Positions 40,520-47,998 of a stretch of 64,000 nucleotides of DNA are shown one piece after another. The notes beneath the pieces were generated by a model. It did no database searches. It was not told the DNA's origin and worked only from the letters and a program-made list of their open reading frames with translations. Each line of letters starts with the position of its first letter. Positions within the stretch are counted from its first letter, which is position 1. Location of the stretch: NCBI GenBank assembly GCA_947643145.1, contig CANRVD010000005.1, positions 1 to 64,000 of the forward strand, written 5' to 3'. This DNA is from an uncultured bacterium. Its GTDB lineage: Bacteria > Bacillota > Clostridia > Lachnospirales > Lachnospiraceae. The translations under genes were made by a program, and so were the position numbers.

Positions 40520-40549
40520 AACTCCTTAACTTTGGTTAGGGAGTTTTTT
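40520..40549 (+). terminator. tRNA-Leu terminator
   Basis: AACTCCTTAAC-tttg-GTTAGGGAGTT with one G-U pair, then TTTTT. Confidence 0.88.
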
Positions 40550-40550
40550 A

Positions 40551-40592
40551 CTGTATAGGAAACTCTCAATGTGAAGAGTGGTCTGCCATAGA
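40551..40592 (+). repeat. Truncated head of the tandem-hairpin repeat (copy g)
   Basis: GTATAGGAAACTCTCAATGT then AGAGTGGTCTGCCA. It again begins within a few bases of a terminator U-tract, here that of the tRNA. The hairpin and terminator modules are missing. The rest of 40593-40813 shows only a 76-codon frame without a ribosome site, which I do not accept as a gene. Confidence 0.6.
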
Positions 40593-40813
40593 AAGAGAAG
40601 AATTTTAGTTGGCGACTTTCTTAGTGGGCTAAAATATAGTATTAAAATTGACGATATTATTATAAGATTTAAAATATTTGGGAGCGTCAAATTACAAAAG
40701 ATGGAAAGTCCTAAATTTTCTGTGGAATACTTGAGAATTTTTGGAAATGAGAGTATAATTTTATTTGTGGGCAGAACAGTGTCCAGAGTACAACAGAATG
40801 TAACGTAAATGTA

Positions 40814-40849
40814 ATTAGATTCCATTACATAATGAAAATGGAATCTAAT
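40814..40849. promoter_or_regulatory. 13-bp perfect inverted repeat before the Big_2/LRR gene
   Basis: ATTAGATTCCATT and AATGGAATCTAAT with a 10-base loop, 27 bases before ATG 40877. No T-run follows, so it looks like a leader hairpin or operator rather than a terminator. Confidence 0.6.
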
Positions 40850-40876
40850 AGGGTTATAAATGAAGGAGGGTTTTGT

Positions 40877-42910
40877 ATGAAGAATAAATATCAGAGGATA
40901 GCGTTATCAATTTTGCTGGTGGCAGCACTGATATTATCCATGCCTGGGACAGTAAAGGCAAAAGGAAAGGTAAAATTAAACAAAACAAGGATGTCGGTGA
41001 CAATAGGCAATACGGTTGATTTACGGGTTAAAAATACAACCAAAAAGGTAACATGGTCAAGTAATAATAAGAAAGTAGCTTCTGTAAATTCCTATGGAGA
41101 AGTTACCGGAAAGAAGGCAGGTACTGCTAAGATTACAGCAAAGGTAGGAAAGAAGAAATTAACCTGTAATGTAACGGTACCAACCCAGAATATTAGTAAT
41201 AAATCTATTTACATTAAGGTTGGGGAAAAGCAGAAATTAGATGTTTATGGAGTAGCAGGAAGTGATTCTGTTTTTTGGGGAAGTGATTATGAGAGGATTG
41301 CTACGGTTACCCAGTCTGGTGAGATTACAGCGAAAAGTATCGGTACGACTAATGTATATGCGGTTATCAATAGTGGAGTTGGAAAAACATATTCCTGTGA
41401 AGTTATTGTTTATGACAGGTCATCATCAGGCGATATCATTACGGCAACGCCAAGACCTGTCTGGACACCGGCGCCAACGGCATCACCGTCTCCTACACCG
41501 AGACCAACAGCAACACCAAAGCCTTCTTATATAGCGGTTACAAAGGTTGTTCTGTCACAGAGAAGCATGTCACTGGCAGCCGGAAGAACAAGCCGCCTGA
41601 CAGCAACGTTAATGCCTTCGGATGCTACGAATAAAGGGCTGCGCTGGACCAGCGCAAATACAAGCGTGGCGACAGTAGCCGCAGATGGAACGGTAACCGG
41701 AGTCAATGCAGGGAGTACAGTGGTATATGTTACAACAACAGACGGGGAGTATATTGCAATCTGTACGGTTACTGTAACAGGGACTATTTCAACGTCGCCG
41801 AGCCCATCGGTAAGGCCGTCTGCTTCCCCAACGCCAAGACCGTCCGTAAGCCCATCGCCAAATCCATCAGCAAGCCCGACAGCAGTACCGGTAACGAAAG
41901 TATCACTTTCGAATAAGAATCTTTTGATAGATGTTGGACAGAATAGGGGATTAACGGCAACGGTATCACCGATAAATGCTGCGAATAAAAACGTAAGCTG
42001 GACCAGTGCAGATACATCCATTGCAACAGTTGACGGCACTGGCAGGGTGACGGCGGTTGCTGTGGGAACTACAATGGTATTTGTAACAACAGAGGATGGT
42101 GAATTTGTGGCAGTCTGCCAAGTAACTGTGCGTGACAATACACCGGCGACTCCGGCACCAAGCCCGTTTGAGTTAGATAAGGAGACGTTGGCGCTTTATG
42201 AAGGACAGAGTAAAACGCTTACAGCAAGCGGCGCTTCCGGAGGGGTTGACTGGACTTCGGAGAATGAAGCGATTGCAACTGTCAGTGATGGAAAGATTAC
42301 GGCAGTGAAGTCGGGAAGCGTGGATATTAAAGCGAAGGAGAAAGAGGGAGGGAAAAGAGAAAAGATATGTAAGGTGAGTGTGTCCAGTAATACTGTGGCA
42401 GAGCTTGAGACAGATGGCAGTAAAGTGACAGGTGCTAAGGAGAAAGAGAAGATTACAAAAGTTGAGATTCCTGATAATATAACAGAGATTGCAGAGAATG
42501 TTTTTAAAGATGCCAAAAAGATATGGAGCGTTACCTTGCCTGAGGGTATAACAACGATTGGTGCCAGCGCATTTAGCGGCTGTACTAACTTAGAGAGTAT
42601 TGTAATACCAAGTAGTGTAACAATGATTGGTGCAGGGGCATTTAGTGGCTGTACCAGTTTGAAAAAGGTTGTGATATCAAGCAACCAAACGAGAATTGAA
42701 GAAAGGGCATTTGCCGATTGTACTTCCTTAGCGGTTGTCAAATTGCCGACAGGTATTATAGACAATAACAATGTAGCAGATAATGCATTTGATGGTCACC
42801 CTACAATATATGGAGAAAAGAATTCTGATGTAGAACGATGGACGATGGATAACACATCTTTCTTGTTTAAGGAAGAGAGTGAAAATGAGGATGACGAGTC
42901 GGGAGCATGA
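40877..42910 (+). CDS. Secreted Big_2 (Ig-like) and BspA-type LRR surface protein
   Basis: 677 residues. Signal peptide (about 1-28, ILLVAALILSMPGTVKA), then Ig-like Big_2 domains (near 30-105, 110-180, 225-310, 340-425 and 435-505; each has a WSSNNKKVASVN-like or WTSANTSVATV strand and a G(T/S)A/V-type end). Pro/Ser/Thr/Arg linkers of about 30 residues (repeated PSP and TPRP units) separate some. The C-terminal part has leucine-rich repeats of the BspA type (ITTIGASAFSGCTNLESIVIP and relatives). It probably binds host or substrate surfaces. There is no LPxTG anchor. I start at ATG 40877, after GAAGGAGGG. Confidence 0.9.
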   Translation: MKNKYQRIALSILLVAALILSMPGTVKAKGKVKLNKTRMSVTIGNTVDLRVKNTTKKVTWSSNNKKVASVNSYGEVTGKKAGTAKITAKVGKKKLTCNVTVPTQNISNKSIYIKVGEKQKLDVYGVAGSDSVFWGSDYERIATVTQSGEITAKSIGTTNVYAVINSGVGKTYSCEVIVYDRSSSGDIITATPRPVWTPAPTASPSPTPRPTATPKPSYIAVTKVVLSQRSMSLAAGRTSRLTATLMPSDATNKGLRWTSANTSVATVAADGTVTGVNAGSTVVYVTTTDGEYIAICTVTVTGTISTSPSPSVRPSASPTPRPSVSPSPNPSASPTAVPVTKVSLSNKNLLIDVGQNRGLTATVSPINAANKNVSWTSADTSIATVDGTGRVTAVAVGTTMVFVTTEDGEFVAVCQVTVRDNTPATPAPSPFELDKETLALYEGQSKTLTASGASGGVDWTSENEAIATVSDGKITAVKSGSVDIKAKEKEGGKREKICKVSVSSNTVAELETDGSKVTGAKEKEKITKVEIPDNITEIAENVFKDAKKIWSVTLPEGITTIGASAFSGCTNLESIVIPSSVTMIGAGAFSGCTSLKKVVISSNQTRIEERAFADCTSLAVVKLPTGIIDNNNVADNAFDGHPTIYGEKNSDVERWTMDNTSFLFKEESENEDDESGA

Positions 42911-43053
42911 TGATTTACCGTAAAGGAAAAACAAGATAAAAGTGCAAAGTGTGGAGTAATTAATTTTATGTATGGTGATGCTGCAGCAAACGGCATAATA
43001 GTTCATAGTAACAAGTTTGCTGGCGAAGCATACAATCTGTTGTTTAAAATACA

Positions 43054-43086
43054 GAACAGGGCACAAACAAAGTCTGTGCCCTGTTC
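43054..43086 (+). terminator. Terminator between the Big_2/LRR gene and sbcD
   Basis: GAACAGGGCACA-9-TGTGCCCTGTTC, a 12-bp stem; its core equals the terminator stem at 24050. The T-run is weak (CTTACG). An ATAGTAAC repeat word lies at 43005. A 42-codon frame from 42967 runs through this stem and is not accepted. Confidence 0.65.
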
Positions 43087-43106
43087 TTACGTATAGAGGG
43101 ATTATT

Positions 43107-44276
43107 ATGAAATTTTTTCACTTATCTGATTTACATTTTGGAAAACAACTGCATGGCTATGATTTAGTTCGGGAGCAGAGAGCGTTTATTGAAGATACGG
43201 TTCAGGCAGTACGGAAGGAGCAGCCGGATGCAGTTGTGGTTGCCGGGGATATTTATGATAAAGCAGTTCCGTCTGGAAGCGCCATGACGCTTTTAGAGGA
43301 ATTTTTGCTTGGGATGGATGCCGTATCAGAGGAAATGGGAAAGAAAATAGAAATGCTGTTGATTGCAGGAAACCACGATTCGGCGCCAAGGCTTCGCTAT
43401 GGCAGTACCTTTTTAAAGAGGCATCATATCCATATTGCGGTGTTTCCGCCACAGGAAGAGGAGGAACAGATGCAGAAGGTAACGCTTCAGGATGATTTTG
43501 GAGAAGTAAACTTTTATCTGCTTCCATATGTGAGTGTGGGAATGCTCCGCCTGCTGCCTGGCGGAGAGAATATTCAGACTGCGAATGATGCGGTAAGTTT
43601 CTTGATAGGCAGGGAAGAGGTGGATTGGACGAAAAGAAATGTGTTGGTTTCCCATCAGTTTTATATGAATGGTGGAAAAGAACCGGTGCAGTGCGATTCT
43701 GAGTTGCCAAGGCTCTATGTGGGAGGGCTGGACGGCGTATCGACTACCGCTGTAGAAAAATTTGATTATGTAGCGTTAGGTCATATCCACAGCCCGCAAA
43801 ACCTTGGCACGGAACGGATTCGTTATTGCGGGACGCCATTTCCTTATTCCGTCAGCGAAGCAGGGCAGGATAAATCGATTACCGTGGTAGAGCTTGGGAC
43901 AAAAGAGGAGCTTTTGGTACGGCAGATTTTATGGAAGCCAGAAAAGAGTGTTTGCAGGCTGCGTGGAATGATGGAGGAGATAGTCGGGGATTCAAAGAAG
44001 CATGGCAGGGATTATGTGAGTATTACGCTGACAGACGAGGAGCCATTAGATGCCCCAAGAGATTATCTGGAGCATTATTATGATTCGATTCTGGAGGTTA
44101 AGATTGACAATACGCGCTCCAGAAGGGTATTTGAGGAAGAGATAATGGATATGCAGGAAATGACGCCATTTGAGGCATTTGCATCCTTCTTTGAGGATAT
44201 ATCCGGGCGTGGGATGACAGCGCAGGAAGAGGAAGTACTAAAGGATATTTTGGAAGAAGTGGTGCTACGTTGCTAA
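43107..44276 (+). CDS. sbcD: Exonuclease subunit SbcD (Mre11-type nuclease)
   Basis: 389-residue metallonuclease. Phosphoesterase motifs: LSDLHFGKQL, AGDIYDKAVPS, LLIAGNHDSAPR, VLVSHQF and ALGHIHSPQ. With SbcC it opens hairpin and protein-capped DNA ends, which matters in a genome with large foldbacks. I start at ATG 43107 (GAGGGATT upstream); the track start at 43017 runs through the terminator hairpin. SbcC follows after 102 bases that hold no recognisable feature. Confidence 0.94.
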   Translation: MKFFHLSDLHFGKQLHGYDLVREQRAFIEDTVQAVRKEQPDAVVVAGDIYDKAVPSGSAMTLLEEFLLGMDAVSEEMGKKIEMLLIAGNHDSAPRLRYGSTFLKRHHIHIAVFPPQEEEEQMQKVTLQDDFGEVNFYLLPYVSVGMLRLLPGGENIQTANDAVSFLIGREEVDWTKRNVLVSHQFYMNGGKEPVQCDSELPRLYVGGLDGVSTTAVEKFDYVALGHIHSPQNLGTERIRYCGTPFPYSVSEAGQDKSITVVELGTKEELLVRQILWKPEKSVCRLRGMMEEIVGDSKKHGRDYVSITLTDEEPLDAPRDYLEHYYDSILEVKIDNTRSRRVFEEEIMDMQEMTPFEAFASFFEDISGRGMTAQEEEVLKDILEEVVLRC

Positions 44277-44378
44277 GTGCCAGTGACACTTGCAAGGAAC
44301 GAAGTGGAGCGCAGAACTATGTTTTTACCATGCAAACTCGAAAAATATTCGTTGTACTAGAAAGATGGAGGGATAGAT

Positions 44379-47300
44379 ATGAAGCCAAGAAAATTGGTAA
44401 TGTCAGCATTTGGTTCTTACGCCGGGGTGGAAATAATTGATTTTGAAAAAATGCAGCATGGGCTTTTTTTGATTGCCGGTGATACCGGAGCTGGAAAGTC
44501 CACTATTTTTGATGCGATTATGTTTGCTCTTTTCGATACGATGAGTGGCAGGGAGCGTAAAGGGAGTATGATGCGGAGTGAGTATGCAGCGGAAGCCGCC
44601 GAGACTTTTGTGGAGTATACGTTTTCTTATGGTACTTCTAACCAATATGAAACATATACCATTAAGCGCTATCCTTCTTATGAAAGAAAATCAAAGAGAA
44701 AGAATAAGAACGGAGAATATGGCAGGACAAGACAGCTTGGTAAAGTCAGCCTGATTATGCCGGATGGGACGGAGTTTTCCGGCAAGGCAGCAGAGACAAA
44801 TCAAAAGATTCAGGAGATTATCGGTCTGACGCCGGAGCAGTTTAGTAAAATTGCCATGATTGCACAAGGGGAATTTCAGGAGCTGATTATGGATAAGACA
44901 GGACGGCGAAAAGAAATTTTTCAGCAAATCTTTTCTACAGAGATATATGAGAAAATAGAAAAGAAGATTTGGGAGAGATATAAGGCAGGTCTTATAGCAA
45001 TGAAGGAAAATACGACCAAGCTCCGCGAAACGATAGAAGGAGTGCTGATTGAAGAGAGAGAGAAGGAAGAGTGGGAGGACGCCTTTTCTTTCCTGGAAAC
45101 GGAGCCAGAGCGTTTACAGTCCTTTTTGGAAAAAAAGACGTTAGCGGAGAAAGAAAGATGTGGCCTGCAAAAAAAGTTGCTTGAGGAAGGACAGAAAAAG
45201 CTTGCGAAAAAGACGCAGGAGAAGCAGGAGGCTTTGCGTATCAACAAGTTGTTAGAGGAATATAAAGAGGCTTTACAGACAAACGAAATGTTACAGAATC
45301 AGGCGGAAGATATCAGAAAAATGGAAGAGGAACTTGCTGCGGCAAAGGCTGCAAGGGTAATACAGGCTACGGAACATAATTATTTGAGAATCCGGGATGA
45401 GACCGCGTCAGCTAAGCAAAAGAAGGAAGTATATCAGGAAAAAGCGAAGAAACTGGAAAAAAAATGTGAGACGGCAGGGGAAAAGCAGGAGGAATGTAAA
45501 AAACGTTTTGATAAAAGGCAGCCGGAAATTCTGCAGGAGCAGAGCAGGCTTATAGGGGAATTAAATGCCCTTCAAAGGCTGACGGAATGCAGGCAGAAAC
45601 GTGAGAAAGCAGAGAAACAGTATGGACAGGAGCAGAAGCAGTTAGAGAAGGCGAAGCAGAAGCAGGAGAAATTGTCAGCCGATAAGCAGGAGCTTGAGGA
45701 CTGGATGCAGGAACATGAAAGGCTGGAAGTACTGTGTGAGCAGGTACAGCATCGAAAGGAGGAGTTGAAAACAGAACAGGAGAGGCTGTGGCATTATAAG
45801 GAAAGCTGGCAGAAGGAATGCGAGGCAAAAAAGACCATGAAATTGCAGGAAAGAAAGCTTTTGAAAGCGGTAAAAGACTGGGAAGAGGAAAGGCGGGAGA
45901 TGGAAGAAAAGAATCGTGCCTACATTGCATCACAGTCTGCCTTTTTAGCGAAGGAGCTGGAAGAGGGGAAACCATGTCCGGTATGTGGCTCTGTTCTTCA
46001 TCCAAAGCCTGCAGTGGCAACAGAGGATACCGTAACAAAGGAAGTTTTAGCAAAAGCGCAGAAAAAGGAGCAGGACAGCCAGAAGAAAAAAGAGGCATGC
46101 CAGCTTGCTTTTGAGGCGGCAAGGGTTACACTGGAGAAATTGGAAAATGGACTTAGGGAAGAGGGAGAAAAGCTGTTTGGAAATCATTCTCTGGAGGAAA
46201 TTCCAGTTTGTCTGGAAGATGCAGAAGGCAGGCATACCGCACAAGTTTTGAAAATGGAAGAGGAATGGCAGTATTTACAGGAACAGCTAACAGAGAAGGA
46301 AAAGAAGAAGAAGGATCTTGCGAAGGCTGTAAGTGGGATTGCCGAAGGAGAGCAAAGGTTAGAGGAATGCAGGAGCAGGCTGCAGGAATTGGAAGGAAAG
46401 AAAAAGGAATTGACTGCACAGGAAAAGCTGTGGCAGGAAAAAGTAACCATTACTTCTAGTGAGGATGGGCAAAAAACACTGGATACCCTGCAGAAGGAAT
46501 TAAAGACCTTGCAAAAGGAATATGGAAAGGCGGAAAAAGATGCGGTGGAATGCCGTCAGGAGTATGATACGCTTTTGGGCAATCAAAGTGAAGTCAAAAG
46601 CAGGCTGATACAGCTTTTGGACATGCTGAAAGAAGCAGAACGGGAATATCAGGAGACACTCAGGCAGCAGGGATATTTGGAGGAGGATTACAGGAGAGCC
46701 GTTGATTTTATAAAAGGACAGGAGGAGCGTCAGAAAGGTATTGAGGAGTACCGCCTAAAAGTGGTACAATGTGAGGCAAGAATACAGACGCTTGCCAGTC
46801 AGGTAAAAGGACAGGAGAAGGCGGATTTGGAGAAAATTGAAGAGCAAAGGGGAGTTTTGGAGAAATCCTGTAAGGAGAATCAGAAGGGATATGAAAAGCT
46901 GTTCTATCAGTATCAGGGAAACCAAAGAGTGCTAAAGAGGGTAAAGGAATTGCGGAAAGGGAAAGAATCCCTGTCAGAGAATATGAAAACCATCCAATCC
47001 TTAAATGATGCGGCAAATGGTAAAGTACATTTTCAGACGTATATTCTGCGGCAATATTTTAAAAGGATTATTCAGGCCGCTAATAAGCGGCTTGCCAGGA
47101 TGACTTCACAGCAGTTTCTTTTAAAATGCCGCGAGTTAGATGGAACAGGGCTTGGAGAAGCCGGGCTTGATTTGGATGTTTACAATCCGATGACCGGAAA
47201 GAGCAGAGATGCCCATACACTTTCCGGTGGAGAAACTTTTCTGGCTTCCTTGTCTATGGCTCTTGGTATGGCGGATGTTGTGCAGAATACGGTTGGAAAA

Positions 47301-47513
47301 ACACATTTGGATACTATGTTTATTGATGAAGGATTTGGTTCTTTAAGTGAAGAGGTGAGAAATACAGCAGTAAAAGTACTTTTAGAGTTAGCAGGTGACT
47401 GGCGTTTGGTCGGGGTGATATCCCATGTGACAGAATTGAAGGAGCAGATTCCGGATAAACTGATTGTGACGAAGGGAAGCCATGGAAGTAAGGTAAGGTG
47501 GCAGCGGGATTAA
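44379..47513 (+). CDS. sbcC: Exonuclease subunit SbcC (Rad50-type ATPase)
   Basis: 1044-residue SMC-like ATPase. Walker A GDTGAGKST (near 34), a long coiled coil rich in Glu/Lys/Gln (about 190-880) broken by the zinc hook CPVC near 533, ABC signature HTLSGGETFLASLS (near 948) and Walker B TMFIDEGFGSLSEE. It tethers DNA and drives SbcD. GGAGGG precedes ATG 44379. Length and order are as expected. Confidence 0.95.
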   Translation: MKPRKLVMSAFGSYAGVEIIDFEKMQHGLFLIAGDTGAGKSTIFDAIMFALFDTMSGRERKGSMMRSEYAAEAAETFVEYTFSYGTSNQYETYTIKRYPSYERKSKRKNKNGEYGRTRQLGKVSLIMPDGTEFSGKAAETNQKIQEIIGLTPEQFSKIAMIAQGEFQELIMDKTGRRKEIFQQIFSTEIYEKIEKKIWERYKAGLIAMKENTTKLRETIEGVLIEEREKEEWEDAFSFLETEPERLQSFLEKKTLAEKERCGLQKKLLEEGQKKLAKKTQEKQEALRINKLLEEYKEALQTNEMLQNQAEDIRKMEEELAAAKAARVIQATEHNYLRIRDETASAKQKKEVYQEKAKKLEKKCETAGEKQEECKKRFDKRQPEILQEQSRLIGELNALQRLTECRQKREKAEKQYGQEQKQLEKAKQKQEKLSADKQELEDWMQEHERLEVLCEQVQHRKEELKTEQERLWHYKESWQKECEAKKTMKLQERKLLKAVKDWEEERREMEEKNRAYIASQSAFLAKELEEGKPCPVCGSVLHPKPAVATEDTVTKEVLAKAQKKEQDSQKKKEACQLAFEAARVTLEKLENGLREEGEKLFGNHSLEEIPVCLEDAEGRHTAQVLKMEEEWQYLQEQLTEKEKKKKDLAKAVSGIAEGEQRLEECRSRLQELEGKKKELTAQEKLWQEKVTITSSEDGQKTLDTLQKELKTLQKEYGKAEKDAVECRQEYDTLLGNQSEVKSRLIQLLDMLKEAEREYQETLRQQGYLEEDYRRAVDFIKGQEERQKGIEEYRLKVVQCEARIQTLASQVKGQEKADLEKIEEQRGVLEKSCKENQKGYEKLFYQYQGNQRVLKRVKELRKGKESLSENMKTIQSLNDAANGKVHFQTYILRQYFKRIIQAANKRLARMTSQQFLLKCRELDGTGLGEAGLDLDVYNPMTGKSRDAHTLSGGETFLASLSMALGMADVVQNTVGKTHLDTMFIDEGFGSLSEEVRNTAVKVLLELAGDWRLVGVISHVTELKEQIPDKLIVTKGSHGSKVRWQRD

Positions 47514-47517
47514 ATGG

Positions 47518-47544
47518 GTTACTGGTCACGGAATGAACAGTAAC
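47518..47544. repeat. GTTACT/AGTAAC-family short inverted repeat (best copy)
   Basis: GTTACTG-GTCACGGAATGAA-CAGTAAC, a perfect 7-bp inverted repeat five bases after the sbcC stop. It is the clearest example of the family. Confidence 0.75.
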
Positions 47545-47585
47545 TTAAATGGATTGAATGAGGCGGTATAGAGATGAGGGATGAT

Positions 47586-47897
47586 ATGGATTGTAAGGAA
47601 GTGCAGAAATTGTTTATTCCGTTTATTAATGATACGTTGGAGGTAAAATATCTGGATGCTTTTTTACAGCATTTGGAGGAATGTCAGGATTGCAGGGAAG
47701 AGTATGATATTTATTATACTCTGATTATGGGAACCCGCTATCTTGAAACAGATGCCGCAAAGGCAGGTGAATGGGTGGATTCTGCTGAAAAGTTAAATGG
47801 TGCGCAGGATTATCTGACCACATACCGGCTCAGGCGTTTGGGGAAGATAGTGATTGGAGTAGTAATATGCTTAAGCTGTATGATTCTATTTGTGTAG
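47586..47897 (+). CDS. Zinc-finger anti-sigma-like membrane protein
   Basis: 103 residues. N-terminal zf-HC2/ZAS-type motif MDCKEVQKLF ... HLEECQDCREE (H-x3-C-x2-C) typical of anti-sigma factors, and one C-terminal helix (about 85-102, IVIGVVICLSCMILFV) with the finger in the cytoplasm. I use ATG 47586 because TGAGGG lies upstream, instead of ATG 47574. No sigma-factor gene is adjacent, so the partner is unknown and the domain may have another role. Confidence 0.75.
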   Translation: MDCKEVQKLFIPFINDTLEVKYLDAFLQHLEECQDCREEYDIYYTLIMGTRYLETDAAKAGEWVDSAEKLNGAQDYLTTYRLRRLGKIVIGVVICLSCMILFV

Positions 47898-47998
47898 ACA
47901 GCTTTGCTGGTAAGTTTTACGAATCATGTTTAGAGCGGCTTTGAATCGTAAAAGGATAATAAGATGGTTTCCTATAGCATTGGAAAGTGAGGCAGGGT

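Noticed and set aside
40334-40558. 74-codon ORF across the tRNA
   Set aside because: It reads through the tRNA-Leu and its terminator.
40578-40808. 76-codon ORF upstream of the Big_2/LRR gene
   Set aside because: GTG start without a ribosome site, no recognisable family, starts within a repeat remnant. It could be real but cannot be supported.
41527-42138. 203-codon minus-strand ORF opposite the Big_2 gene
   Set aside because: It is the antisense of repetitive Ig-like and Pro/Ser linker codons, with a low-complexity Val/Thr product and no ribosome site.
42967-43095. 42-codon ORF between the Big_2/LRR gene and sbcD
   Set aside because: It runs through a terminator hairpin and a repeat word, with a poorly spaced GGAG.
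45550-46122. 190-codon minus-strand ORF in sbcC
   Set aside because: Antisense of the sbcC coiled coil; Pro/Ser/Leu-rich product without domain or ribosome site.
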